Assembly (NCBI GenBank): GCA_021292105.1
Contig: CM037862.1
Location: 5,923,265 to 5,987,264, forward strand
Length of the DNA stretch: 64,000 nucleotides
Origin: Anadara kagoshimensis
Lineage: Eukaryota; Mollusca; Bivalvia; Arcoida; Arcidae
Direction of reading: 5' to 3'
Numbering within the stretch: position 1 is the stretch's first letter; every line of letters starts with the position of its first letter. Below the pieces are notes generated by a model that saw only the letters and a list, made by a program, of their open reading frames with translations, was not told where the DNA came from and did no database searches. The position numbers and the translations under genes were made by a program. Positions 1 through 15,500 of the stretch are shown here, in pieces.

Positions 1-3000
1 TTAATTGGCACATTAAAACTCGCCCTTGTTGGTTGAAAATTGGAGTTAATATCCCTTGGAATATTGTTTTGTTTGTTTATAGTATTCATGTCCCTTAGCC
101 CATTTCTAGCTGGCAAAGCTGGAGGCTCAAAAGGGACAAATTTTCCATTATGGAATCTTGGAAACAGAATACCTTTCATTCTCAACCGTAATATTTCCTC
201 GTAAAGCACTTCATCTCCTGGAATTGTTTCATAAACATGATCATCCTTTTCGTCTCTCCTTGGTGTTTGACATCCGGGAATGCGCGCGGTTGCATACGGT
301 GAACATCCGGTGTCAATAATTTGCATTCTTGTATTACAAGACCATAAAGGTACGTTTCCTTGGAAACTATTTAAACACTCATGTAATGGCGGTCTATTGT
401 CATTCATTTGTTCTATTTGCCGTAAATGCGGGTCCTGAAACCCATTCAGAGGTCTTGATCCTCTTAGCAGCACTGCGCGGTTTTGATTCTCATTGAAAGG
501 TTTCGGAACATCTTGAGCAGACCCATGAACAGGAACAATATTATTTTGGTTTTCGGTAAAGGATTTTGAAAATACTGTTGATGGGTGGTTGTTTACCAAT
601 AAATTGTCTCTAGAATCATTTCGTAACAAATTGTCCCTTGAACCATTCTGTGGTAAGCTGTCTCTTGGACTATTTCGTGACAAATTGTCTCTGGAACTAT
701 TTTGAGACAAATTGTCTCTGGAACTATTTTGTGAAAAACTGTCTCTTGGACTATTTCGTGACAAATTGTCTCTGGAACCATTTTGTGAAAAACTATCTCT
801 AGAACCAGTTTGTGACAAATTGTCTCTAGAATCACGTTGTAATAAATTGTCTTTAGAGTTTCGCCGTAAATTTTCCGCATTTTTTGCATTGTCTCTAAAT
901 TCATTGCGAACAAGACTTTCTCTTGAACCACTATGTAACAAATTGTCCTTTGAATGTCTTCGAACTTGTTCAACGTTCTGAACAGTCCTTGGTGGTTCGT
1001 ATGATGTTTGACGTTTGAAGTCTGGGTGAGGTCTCAGATTTCTATTTCCAGCGTCAAGATTATTGCGCTGAGGAAAGTTCGAAAGCGATGTTGGTCGAGC
1101 GGGCGGTACACGTGCTTCGGACTCACGTGGTTCACATATAGGACGGAATTCTGAACCAGTAGATTGTATCCGTGAACTAGGACCCCTTGCTCGAACATTA
1201 CCGACATCAGTGTGAACTTTATTAGATCCAGAATTTGGATTTCTTCTTCTTAAACTGTCATTTTGTGGATCAAATGGAAGCTCGCCAATTTGTTTCAAAA
1301 TACGAGCTTCCCCCAACTGAGGACCGCGTGGCTCTTGGCGGTCTTTCCTTTTTCCATTGTCCGGATTATTTGACATGAATATATTTTTAGGATTTTTCCT
1401 GCCCATTGCGAATCTAGAAGGTTCACTTCCCAGTGGTTTTCGCAGACATTTAATAGACATTCTGCTTTGGTCGTCTGCCGCTTTCAAATTATCGGATTTC
1501 TGATCACAAGTTTGTGTGTTTTCGTTTTCATTTGTTACGTCACCCGTTCCGGATTGTTTCTGGTTTACGTCCGTATCCATATCCTTGCTGAGAGTTCTTC
1601 GAACTTTTCGAAATTTTTTCTTGTTCGGATCAGAACTTTCATCGTCACTTTGCAAATCATGGATAATTTCGAACATTGATCGAGCCACTTTTGTCAACTG
1701 ATAATTTTGTCTCTGAACAGGTGAAAAACGAGCTGGGTTAGAACTCTCAATTTTGTCCGCTTGAACTTTTGATGAAAGTACATTTTGAATATTTTGTTTT
1801 GCTATTTCTTTTGCAATAGCTTTGTCCGGAACTACACGTTTCACGTTTTGCACATGTTCGTCCGCTACCATTTTTGATTCGTTTCCGCCAGGAAGAGAAT
1901 CCGACATAGAAAAATAATCCGTCGGTGTTGTAGGTTCATTGACTTTTTTCACATTTTTGTTTTTGCTTCTTATGAATATATGGTCAATCTCTGCTTCACA
2001 TGTTTGCATAGAGTCACTCTCATATCCACTAGAAATTGTCATCGGAGAAGCGTCACATGGATTAGCAACAGACATTTCACTTTCAACGTCTTTCAGTAAA
2101 ATATCATCAAACTGTGATTTTGAATCCTGAGTTTCGTTTAAAACATTTTCAAACGAATCTGACAATGATTTTTCGTCTTGGTGTACATTCTCACCCAACA
2201 GCAAGTCATAGTTCAGTTTACTTGACATATAAATACAATGCCTTTTAGGACTTCTCGCCTGTTCCGGTTTAGCATGTTCCAATGGTGACAAAACACTTCG
2301 CTTAAGATCATTAGATGACTTTGAACTATCGGATAAATTTTCCAGAGATCGGTTATCCTTCCAGCACTGTTTGATAGGTAATGATAACGGATTTTTATCC
2401 GAAAGTTTGAACTTGGACACTGTATCCGGTAGAGTCCTAACTCTGGGGTCCAGAACACAGCCGTTTACGTTGACCATAGCACTAGCACTGAGTCTATCAT
2501 CGGGCCTGTTCAGACAGTTATTGGAGATATTCAATATTGGGTTATATCTTTTACATCGGTAATTGTCACCCAGTTGTGTTCTGATTTGCTGATGTTTAAG
2601 TCCACCTTCCTCAGACAAAAGACTTTTCGGCTGATTTGTAGAATCGGATACTTTATCCTTAAAATAAGCCTGCTTATCTACTCGAATAATATCAGCACAG
2701 TTTGACGATTTATTACATCTTTTGTTATTCCTCGAATTATGTCCATTCAAGTAATGCATTTTATCTGCTTTGTGTCTACTCCGATAAGATGGTTCAACTT
2801 CCATTGAATTGCATTGATTTACACCATTACAAGTAATCTTTGTATTTAAGCACTTGTTGTTGTTTTTGTGCAGTCTCCCGAGTCGTTGTATATACGCTAT
2901 TTGATAACCTACAGTGATCTCTTTGCAACAGTTTTTTGTTATTTCATTATCTGTTAGATCAGCACTTATTGTTTTTGAGCAGGTCCCTGGATTATCTTGA

Positions 3001-5787
3001 GAACACACTATAAGCTCAGATTTAAGTATTATGCTCTGGTTGTGGTTCTTTGTATACGTCTTTAAGTCTGTGATATTGACTTCTTTATCGGTTGATTTTT
3101 TATAAACATTGGTTTTTGGCGTAGTATTGGGTGATTTTAGATAATTGTCGATATTGACACTTGTTTTGAAAAGATTTTTTGATTTTTCAGAATGGTTTAA
3201 ACACACGAAATCCTCAAAAGTAACATAAAGTAACCACATCTGCTTCGCCAAATTGTCGCTTCGATCTCTCAACTCCAACTGAAAATATACAAATGAAAAC
3301 ATATTACGTCATGGTTACTAGTATAAAATACGTATTACTTAACTGAATGCAACCTTTTTTTATATTTTCTCCATGTTATGTACTGCTCTCTCTCTCTCTC
3401 TCTCCTAAGCTGCTTAATTTTAAAAATACACATATTAGAGTTAACCTGTGAAAAGTATTGTTTGGTTAGTAACTTGACAAAATCTGGTTTTTCGAGGTTT
3501 TTTTGTGGGAGACATTTAAAATCAATACTTATGGTAATTGCCATTGTGCCTATGGGCCAATGGTTATTTTGACAACTGTTGCAGACATTTTAAAACTCAG
3601 ACGGCTAGGGTATATATCATTACTTAGCTTGAACTAATGTTTTCTACAAGAAATATATAGTTTGGTCGCAATCGTATTGTTAAAAAATTCAGATAATTAA
3701 AAATTGATAAATTATTTATTAATTTGTAAAATTTCTTGTATATGTAACAAAAAATCTGAATTTTTGCAAACTGACAAAAACATACCAAACCTATAATTTT
3801 TACAGGTAAATTGATCATATTAATTTACGTCTTGAATATATATTTTTTCAAGATCCTGGGATTTAATTCACCCCATAACATCACGTAACCGATCAATCTT
3901 CCACACTTTTACCCACATCAATAGAATTATTTAAAACAATGATACATTGATTGTTCGTTAAATCATATGTCGTTTTGTATACATGTGGCTATACTAAGTT
4001 ATTGTACAACCTGTCACCGCCATAATTCATTCAGGCATATGACGTTATCATGGATATGTGGTGTCTGAATCATTGTCCAGTGGCAAAGCTATGGTTAAAT
4101 TTAAAATGTTATAAAATTCACACCTTTATCATTAACTTGATAGAAGTGGTCACGGAACAAACCGCAAAACGGGTCACCTGAAGTTTACATGAAAACACCA
4201 GAAATTTTGGCATTCATAACACTTCCTACATATTTCTCAAAACCATAATTATAAAACATAATTATTAAAATATATCAAGAAGAGAATGTAGAATGTCAAT
4301 GTAGAAATGAAGCTTGTAATTGTCAATTGATTTAAGCCGTTATTTAAAGCATTTCGAGGATGGGTACTTGATGAGTTATGATAAATCAAATCTTCAATAA
4401 TTACTACATGCTGGTTAAAGCCCTTAATTTTATTCACAATTTGCCACCTCCACGAAGTTGAGGTCACATATTTTGAAAAAAAAAGTTATAAATAAAATAG
4501 CAAAACTTGAAGTTAAGGAATTTTAAATGAATTTTCTTATATACCAGTATCTAGTTTGTTTCAAATGTATTTAAAACCTTTATAGTGCACAATGACATAA
4601 GGTAATACATTTGATAATTGTTCAATGACCCAGTATAAAACGTTTAATTGTCCCAAGTTAATTTATATATCTGATTGTAATATTACAATTCTTATAACCA
4701 TGATTGAGTAATCACTAAAGACATATAATTTTAAAAAATAAAATAAAGATAAAAAAAAAAATTAAAAAAGGATAGAAAAGCACCACATGCATCATTGTAC
4801 ATTGTTAAGCAAATACTGTTTAAAGGAGACTATATAGAAAATATACCTTTTAAACATTCTTGTCCATGGTAAAAAATGAAAAAAAACATGTCCTCGAGTA
4901 GCCGGTGTACAAGTGAAGCAATTCATTAATAACTTTATCAAACTACTATAGAATTATTGCTCATCTCACTGACATTAAAAAAAACCCGATGACGTTACTG
5001 ATAGGAAGTATTTAGTGATGAATATAAAACACCTCCAGGTACGAATTGACAGCTAGCAGATACATCTGTCATACACCATTAAATTCCGTCACACTCAGTG
5101 ACCCGCCCCTGATCATAACCATCGATGTTTAATTTGTGTTTTAGTAAGAAGAAGGAGATTTATATTTTTTATCTTATTACTAACCATTTCCCCATTAATC
5201 TCTTGACAAATTTGATCCCCAAGATAGTAAAATCCTGATTATTATAAGACGAGTTTTCTTGTCATTTCGTCCTATTTTAGATGTATTACATCCTTTTTAA
5301 GACTTAAACAATTACTGATACGCGTCTCACGGATTGGGTTTCCGTAATCTATCTGTTTTCACCTATTCAGATATTATTATGACCCCGTATAAAAGACTCT
5401 ACCCTGTCACCGCTTTAACGAGTCGTTAACACCGAATCAGACAATTTATTTTAATTTGACTCCAATTGAAATTATTTTACACTTTTGGTCTAATTTGAAT
5501 TTCGATATAAACCAGACTGTTCTGAAATTACAAACGTTTTACATATAAATGAAAAGTTTTGTACTTTACAGGTTAAAGAGAGCAAGCATTGCATAACCCG
5601 ACATTTCTTATGAAGAATTCAAAATTCCTATAGGTTCCATAAACATTTGTTATGTGCGACTTGTAAGCACTACACAAGTTTTTTTCGCTGAAGTTTTAGT
5701 TTTTAGTTTACAAAATTGCCAACGTGCCCGCCCTCCCTCTCTCTCTCTCTCTCTCTGGGGCTGAGTGGTGCAGCACCTAGATTTGAA

Positions 5788-5832
<45 letters not shown>

Positions 5833-8800
5833 GAATACATAGTATTTTAAACGCGTGTAGTATTGCAAGGCTAGCAAATGCAATAATCCACATAACTAAA
5901 TGCAACTGAACACTGTGCACTCTCCACATACATTGACGTTCGGGTATATTGCTTGCACATGTTTAAGACAAGTTTTTTTTTCAGGTGATCAGATGGTGGA
6001 GTTTTAAAATAAACTCACAAAAAGCAACCTTTTTCTGGAACAACATGCATGTAAATTCACATACAGATGTTGGGTTCGTAAACAAATTACTTAGCCCACG
6101 CACAAAATTGAAAGGAAAAACCAGTGAAAACTATGCCATTTAACTGTTTCAGACACGAAAATGATATATTTTGTGACATTAGAATGACCAGCAATTAAAC
6201 TTGCTTACAATGAGTAAGACCAATCAAAATATATATGTTTATGATGAAGATGGTTTTGGCCAAGTCTAAAAAATATAAAATGTATTTATAATATGGAATG
6301 GTGGTGATATTTTAAAGTCAAACTCAGATTCCATGTTGACATTGAATGACCAGCCATGTTTGGTATGAGTAAAACCACACATTATTTATGTCAACTTGTA
6401 TATATGGTTTATGATAGAGTAAGTTATTTCTCCTCTGTCATAATATCTAGTAAAGAATGTTTAGTTACTTTTAATAAGCAATCAAAATAACATTCCTCCA
6501 AAGCTAACTTATCACGATCACTCGGATAAACTCTCCAGTAATGTCATCACTAAACTTACAGTGTACAATATCTAAAATGTTTGGTACATCTTAGCCTCTG
6601 TTCCTAATCGCTTTTAATGGGGGTATTTTATTTATTATTTTTTCTTTCTTTCTTTTTAAAAAAAAAATTCAAATATCTATGAAAAATATCCCAAATAGAG
6701 GGACTATTGCAACTACATTGTGCAATCCAAAAGCACTCTTCAAAACGAGTAGACAATAAGCGTTAAAATTATGGTACTCATAAAGTTTGTGTAGTGTTTG
6801 AATGTTTGTGTTTGGTTAGTCTCTTGCTTATGAATGTCCCCATCAACATTGGTAAAAGTAAAAGTAGCTACATAAGCTACATACCATATAGTATTTTACA
6901 TGCCGCTGGTAGAATTATTTATTTTGATATGAATGACAAAATGAAGTACTGTTGAACAGTGATTGGCATTTCACTTAATTTAAGCAATGACTTTGATATC
7001 AATACTGATGTAGTCGTCAGAAGACTGGTGTTTGTGATTGATCCACTATAACACTAAAACCGAGGATGTGCCAGATTCCGAAACTTGAAGATACTAACGG
7101 GTATTATGTGTTACACATTTAGAACATGACAACTGTTTTTATAAGGCGTTTTTTTTAAAACATTCTAAAATCTAAATTTTATTAAATTTTCATCTTACCT
7201 GAGAATTTTTTAAAGGTATACATTCCAAAAATATTTTTAAATTCCATAAATATAAAATCCATTAAGAATTTGAAAGGCTATCACACAAGTATTACATTAT
7301 GTAGATATATCTATGTATGAAAGTAAACCATCCCCTGTACATCGATACCACCTTTATAGTTTAGTGTGGCGTTACATTATAAATTCCCACTTGAGCACCT
7401 ACGAGTATTTAAATCTCACTGTTGACTAACTTAAGTAACGGTGCAGGCGTGTGTCAGATTTTGACAATTGGTTTATTTGCGACTCAAATACGGTACACCG
7501 ACCAAACAAAAGGCCTTCCGAACAGCTTAGGATAATAACGGCGCCGATGCGAAACAATAAACACAATAGGCTGGTCGTGATACTAGTATTTTTCTGCATA
7601 ATCAGTATCAGAATACACCCTTAGTGAGTACCCCTAAAGACGAGTTTAAAAATCTATTGTTAATTTATCAATTCTCACGCAAAATATCGATAAAATTAGA
7701 CCATAACACGGAAAATGTTAAAAAAAATATACAGTTTGTATCTTAAGGTTAATATGAGAACAATAGTACAGTAATTTGATATAAAATTATAACATATTGA
7801 AAAACGGGTTTTTGTTTTTGTTTTGTTTTTTAAGACATAAGGCGAAACATTTCGCCCACTGATAAAGGTATTGTCGCATGTCTATAAAATCCTTAACATA
7901 TAAGATTTTTTTAGTTGTTCTTTAGTGCGTACCCACGGGGTTTGTTTTAGTTGTTCTTTAGTGCGTACCCACGGGGTTTGTTTGAACGTATATTTTACGG
8001 GGTATTATTGTTTACTTAAATAAATCGAAATGACCATGCCAAAATATCTAGATTTTACACTTACTCGTAAAGACCTAAATTAAATCAACGAGACTTCTTT
8101 AAAATTCTTTAACTTACACAAAGCAATGTAGTGAAAATATTTACCAACCTGCTTTGTTAATCAGGGCAGTCGTATTTAAGCTGTTAGATATGTTTGTGTT
8201 TGGGATAATTCAGATCTGCCCTGATAATACAATTTATAACGATTACAAAACTGACAGGTGAAATTTGTCAAAAGAAACAAAATATTTCTTTTAAAATATA
8301 TATATTTCTAGTTAATAGATTTTATAAATTGTCCTTTTATTTTTGTTCAGCTTTATATATAAAAATGAAAATATTTGGTAAATTTAATTCGGAATATAAA
8401 CAACATGCTTTACCAGCTAAATATGACTGATGTTAAAAGTATTAAAGATAAGAAAAGAGTCTGTAATTTTATAAAACTTAAAATTATATTTTCATATTTT
8501 TAAATACCTAATAAATACAAATTAATACAGGCCTATGCTTAATTTTAACGATTTTTAAGAAAACAAGTTGGACAAAACAGACTAATACGGTTCATCATGT
8601 TGCTTTACAACAACTGATACCTTCTGAATAAACATCAATTTCATAGTTACAAAATCTATATGCATTTGAAAATTATAGTATTTTGCCACAGCAAAAGTTC
8701 TCCGGTGATTGTTGAATATCCTACAAACTATATAAATGGTTGCAATACAAACAGCGGCTACCAAAGTACAATCGGCGCGGGCCAAAACGCTTCCAGAGAG

Positions 8801-9527
8801 GACAAAGCCGCACTGCTTAGTAATGATGAAATAACAATGGATGAAAAGTAAAAAACATCTGAGCAAGCAAGGCAGTTTGAGAGATCGTGGCCTCACTTCC
8901 AAAACACCACAATGGTACTGGAACCTGTTTGAGTGTAATAGTATTACATACGCCATATGGTTTTTGTAAGCATATGTTCTGTTCATCTGAATACTAGTAG
9001 GTCAGACACTTGCTACACAGATACTTTTTAATATATTCATTCACTAAAATTAATTCATTATTAAATCCAGAATCAATTGGAGACAACTCTTATTATTTTC
9101 TATATAAATAATATTTTAATTCGGTGTGTACATATTAAATGTAACAAGTTTTTGATCCAGTTTTTTTGTTGACTTTTGAAATTTCTCTGTGCCAGGGTGT
9201 ACTGCCACGAATACACCACAATCTGGGATTAAGCGATATGATTTTTATAAAAACAAATATTTATCCGTTGTCTGTGCCAAATAGACAACACTTGTTTTAA
9301 ACGCTTTTAAATACTTGTACAAACAATATCGATTAATAAGAAATGAAACAATAATCAATAAAATAGACTTTTAAAATGTGTAACACTTCACATAGGGCCG
9401 ACTTGACACCTTGTGGGCCGAGAACAATCTACCACCAATCCAAGGACTAGTTAGAAACTGTGGGTAAACTAGAGTATTGTAACGATGGTTTTCTCGTGAA
9501 AGCTGTTTAAGCAAACGTGTTGCGCGT

Positions 9528-9571
<44 letters not shown>

Positions 9572-12500
9572 TTAGATGAAAGATGAACTCGTAAGGAAGA
9601 TAGATAGAGAGAAGTAAATGAAACCTGGTCATTTTTTAAAGTTTTTTTTAAATCGGCTAAATCAACTAAAATCATGTTAAGACATTATATCTTCGATTTC
9701 CATTAAATCGGTGAATCTAACATCTATCTATCTTACTTTAATACCAACAATCAAGATCTGGATTACCGGTCATAATCGTCAAGATCTCTAATTTTCAAAG
9801 AAAGCCGCCTTTCACAACCCGTTCATTGATTTTTGGTCGATATCTCATTAAATCGATAAATATTGAAATCGATCCGATCTCACAAATCAGGTAGTCTTTT
9901 TGGCCTTCTGTTGTTGTTTTTACTATCATTTCTCAGATTTGAGGGTATAAAGCTTGTTTTCCCTATGATTTCTCAGATTTAAGGGCAAGGTAAAGATGGT
10001 TTTCTTATTATTTTTAAGATTTTCGGATAAGGTAAATATGATAGACACCGTGTCCTAAACTAAACAAACAATAAAGTTATTGATTGATTTTTGATCGATC
10101 ACTGATTCAATCATTTATGTTTTAGAATAAATAATTATTTTTAATGCGATCTGTTATTTATAAATATTTACACACTGAAAGGTACACCGTTGGCTATTTC
10201 AGCATTTGATCTGGAAAAAAACTTTGTTGATTTTCTCATTTTTTCTTAGTTTGAAAGTTTGTACTTTGCTTTTGGATTGTGATTTGGATATAGACGGATA
10301 TGTTTGGCTTTTATTTCAAACCAAATTACATTAATGCTTTGAGATGTGTTTAGCTTTTCAATTCAGTTATTGTTCCTTATTGTCAACCAAAATAAATAAA
10401 TTTTTTGATAGAAGAATTCCTTTACCATTTTCAAACCAAACAATGTAAAAGCAATTGTATCTTGACAGCAAGTTTTTGGACATCTAGATATAACAAATTA
10501 GATAGATGCATCCCATATAATTATTTTATCAGCGTGTTCGTGTTTGAACTTTTCATTACATCGCCGACCAGACCATTTTCAGACAAGCTGGGATTTTGGA
10601 AAAAGATAAATAAAAAACAATGGTATATCTATTTCAAATTGAACATGAAAGTTTTCTGTTTTAAGATGCTTCTAGGTTCACAATATATTCGATATCTGTA
10701 ATGTTATTTAGTGCAACGATTTTCATTTAGCTAATTGGTGTATTTACTTATCAGTTGATAGCTAAGCATTGTGTACTCTCGAACTGAAATGGCAATGGTA
10801 CTTTCTGCTACATATTACAGTGTCATGTGCTGTTTTTGAATTTCTATTAAAATATTGCATTCAAAAACAGCACACAACTAGTTGTCATGTGCTGTTTTTG
10901 AATGCAATATTTTAATAGAAATTCAAAAACAGCACATGACAACAGTATTAAGTGCGTTCGAACTGAAATGGCAATCGTACCGGTATACCATTTTTTTCAT
11001 AATTTCACCTAAAACTTGACACGTGCAATCAATATATTAAACACTATAGAAAGTCACACCGTATCACATCAGTTAACTCACGAGCAAGCAAAAGAGTAAA
11101 TTGAGCATCATTGTACACAGTGCAATAATTACGGACATCGTGTAATCCGAAACCGTGTCACTAGTATCTAATTATGTGATCAACTTCCGTATCCGTTAGA
11201 TGAAAATCAAATGAGATACAATTTTCCTGAATTGTTCATAAAACGTTCCGAATCAATAAAAACAACCATAAAATACAATACATAACATGTTGGCAAGACT
11301 CAATTTCATTTAATGAAAAGCCTCAATTAATGCGAATTTCATTTTATGTTCTTTGAGGAGCCGGGGTACCCCAAGTTCTTTTGTTGTTAAAACATAATAG
11401 TATTTCTACCATGTCAAAATGTACATCAACCTTGTTATTATAAAATCTATAAACTTGTAAATGTACTGGATAACTCCAGACATCAATGATTTAACGGCAG
11501 AAATAATGATCTTTATCAAAATACGATATGACACAAGCTTTTACGGAATTATTAACAATTTGATAATATGCCAATATCCATGACAGTTTATGGGATGTTT
11601 AAATAAAACAGACAATGCATGTTAATTGAGCTTTCTTGCAAGATACCGGAAAATCACTGTTGAATCGAGAGGTTATTTGACCAAAACTCGGGGTAAATTG
11701 TGAAAAGCTGCTTTGGAAAATAAGAACATCATGATCACATCTTGCATCTTAATTCACAATTTGAAAATTTGCCAATACGCATGATAGTTTATGAGATGCT
11801 AAAGTAAAGCAGAGAATATCTATTGAAGTTTTTCTCCCAGACACCGGAAAATCAAGACGGTTCTTTGACCAAATGCAATAGCACAGGGTAAATTGTGAAA
11901 AAAAACTGCTTTGGTAATAAAAGACAATCACTTCCACATATTTCATTATTTATTACAAATTTTGAAGGAAGCACTAGCACTACTTTGCTCAGAACTTCAG
12001 AAAATTGCGCTATACCATTGGATAAAAGAGGAAACATATTAAAAATCAAAACATTAGAGAGCCGAATCCGAAATTAAAGCAAGCTATCGACTCGTTATAC
12101 TTTCGGATTGTCTATTCTTTCATAGCTATTTATTAAGGCGCCAGCAAAGTCTATTTTTTAATTGTAAGCTGTCAAAATTAAAGCACCTAGCCTGTTGCAT
12201 TGTACAGAAGAACGGTTACTGTTAATAAACATTTATAATTGACTTTGTCCTGCCATTGTGGTGTTATTGCTACACTGCCACATCTGGTACAGACCAACAA
12301 TGTAAACAAACCTTGCTTCATTTAACTCTATTCAAATATTTAAAAATAACAGTTACAATGCATATTATAATTTATATTTCTATTTTTACAGTTTCAAGTA
12401 TCTGATTAGGTGACAGATGCGTGGACAGGTAACGGAAGGGCAGGTGCGTTTAACTGGACAATTTAACAGAAGACAGTCCGGACACTTAAACCGCTACCGT

Positions 12501-15500
12501 GGACATTTAAAACGACCCGATACATTGTCTTTTGAACAGATGTACCAAGGAGATAATAAAGTCAAAATACAAGATGACCCTCCCGTGTTTAAATCCCCCC
12601 TTATTTTTAATGTCATCCTATTATTGACTTTTCAAGGTACACCTAATTGAACATCTAATGCACCTTTATGCACATTCATACCTGTCTCGCGCGTGAAGCA
12701 GAACGTGGCAGATGTCATTAAGGTGACAAGTTCATACATTACAATTACTAAATCAAATCTTTAATTTAAAATCTTCAAATTTGCAACAGTTTCTACTTCT
12801 GGTAATTTTTTCTGAAGACAACTTAATTTTCCCAATTTCCAACTGAATTGAATGTTACTAATTGAAAATTAGATTGTTTGTCCTTTGAAAAAATCCATTT
12901 GTGGCAATTCATGAAAATAAGATTAAAGACTGAATTTCTGTCAATACTAATACTAACTGCAATTTTCCAAATGGTAAAAAAACAAAGAAGTAAAGTTCCA
13001 ATTTTTGTTTCAAGTGGTACATCTGAACTTCAGTCCCGAATGCAAGATTTAGAGCAAAAGTAATGAAAAAGTCAACTGCAACATATAATATACTTTTGAA
13101 AAACGGTAGTACTGCTAATGTCATTTGCAGAATTTTGATTATTTACTTCGAAAAAAACATCATTCTGCACATGACACTAAACCTAGCCATTAATACCAAA
13201 CCTGGTCTGAACTGCTAAACATATATGCACTAAGGTTGTGTTTGGACCAAACTCGAGTTAGACAACATACTAGTTACGTACGTGTATCTGCATTTTTTTT
13301 TAGCTCAAGTCATCATTACCTATCGAATGTAAAACAGAAAAACACTTACCAAACAACCTGACGGCAAACGGAGAACGCGGACAAGACAAAATAGCTAAGC
13401 CGTTATGCACAATGTCCATGCTGTGCATACACAGAAATTTACTCACAAATATGACAGCTAAACACATACAGGCCAATTCAACTCGGTTTATCGAAGAGAA
13501 AATGGTTGTTTAAAGGATAATGATGCCAATCTGGATCATGTCAATGTTACATCCGGATACTCTGCTATATATGAAGCTGACGAAACAAAAAGTACAACAA
13601 TATGTGTGTACCATGTACCGGATTGTCGTATTGTTTCCATGTCGTCTCTATTTCTACACGGTGATTGATTTTTACTTATAACAAAAGAGAGCTCCATATT
13701 ATTGCCAGATATCAACATGTAAATTTTATAGATAAGGATCGATTTAAAACTTGATACACAAATGTATAATGATAAACTTCATTAAGTATGAATACCATAT
13801 ACTATTGTTTGAGACCTGACAATAATGTCCATGTCATTCTTAATATAGAGCTTATTTGCTTCAAATTAGTTTAGTCCATTTAGTGTATTCATATGAACAG
13901 TGAAACACAATTCATGGTAAATGCCAAGCAATTGAAAAGCAATGTGGCTCAAAGTACGAGTTTCATTCTTCATTAATGGAATTTAGGAATTTTAATTAAT
14001 TATTCATTTACATCTTTTGTCCAAAGTTGTTTGCTGTATACAACTTTAATAACTTTCACATTTTATACAAATTACTCTGCAAGTGAGATTGAAATGGTCT
14101 TATTTTAAGTTGGATTGTAGTTATTGACAGATTGTGTAAAAATCAAAACCATTTTTAGAAAACGCAGAAACAGGATATACATGTCCAGATAGTACACGAT
14201 ATAGTGTTTTGAGATCACGATGCTCTTTGTCGGCCTGTCAATTAAGGATGGCCGTCATAGGCTTTTAAGGCAAGGATTCTTTTTGTAAGCGCTACTTAAC
14301 TTCTAACTGAAAAGCCTAAATGATTGAATAGTGTGTTTTAGAACATTTCCGTGACTTTTTCCTTCAATTTTACATTGAATGAGCATTGCAAGTTGCACCT
14401 AGACATACAACTTCCGGTTTAAGTAGTATACAAGATATATATAGCAAAGTAAAAATAACGAACCAAATTCTTCATAACAACGGACATACGGACATTCAAT
14501 AACTTTTTGTCACTAGGGATTGCTTCAAACACATAAACAAAAGTTGCATTTCGCTGGACCAGACGACCGATGACACCAGATACAGCATTGCCATCTTAAT
14601 TATCTTATAATGACTATTTTCGATATTTACATCAAATGCATGTATAAAGCATATATCTTGCACCCTTATTTCACCTGGTTTAAATGTCACTATCGTGACT
14701 CCATCAATATAAAGCAAAACTATAAAATAATGAACCCCATTGAACAAAACCAGCAAAGTCATCATGGTTATTCAATTTAAAAATTTATATTGAAATCCAG
14801 TGAAATGTGAAATTTGATGGTAATACATAGCGATCTCTGGGTCCTCATATATCACATTTTATACCTCAGACATGTCAGTAAGATATCATTAGTATGTATT
14901 AGAACCTATTAACTTTATGTTATAAACCTAGTGAAGGTGTAATTAGAAAATCATTTAATTTTATAAAGTAAAAAGAACACGGTGGTCAAAATGTGTGTCC
15001 AGTTTATCTTTGAACCGTAAGTGAATAGCGGTATTCATATTAACCAAATCAACGGCCATCTATATCATAAAAGTATCATTATGAAATCAAACAATGCAAG
15101 TACTTGCTACACATACTCAATTTCATAAATCAAAAGCAATACGGTGGTCGGAATTCGTGTTCCGAGTTTATCTTTGAAGCATAAGTGAATAACGGTATTC
15201 ATAAAAGTATAATGAACAAATTAAACAATTACGGTATTTTCTCTTACAATATATATATACATGTATATTCACTTAATTTCACAAATTAAAATAAAAACCC
15301 CATGCCCAGCACTGTAAGTGAATTACGGTATTTATGACCAATGCAATGGTCATCCGTCTCATAAAGGTATAATCATATGATGAAATCAAACAATTACGGT
15401 ACTATATATACTTTATTTCTCAAAGTTAATAAGTCGAAATTCCGTGTCCAGCGTGTCTTTGCACCGTAAGTGAATTACGGTATTCATAATGACCAATGGT

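Noticed and set aside
8582-8986. 134-codon minus-strand frame
   Set aside because: It lies antisense to the better-supported exon at 8692-8851 and has no splice or start support.
12401-13668. Possible plus-strand gene joining an ATG frame at 12417 to an open stretch at 13445-13668 in compatible phase
   Set aside because: The first frame is built from short degenerate repeats (ggaca..ttaaac), the hydrophobic end is short, and the second stretch has no distinct protein character. Phase agreement alone happens one time in three.
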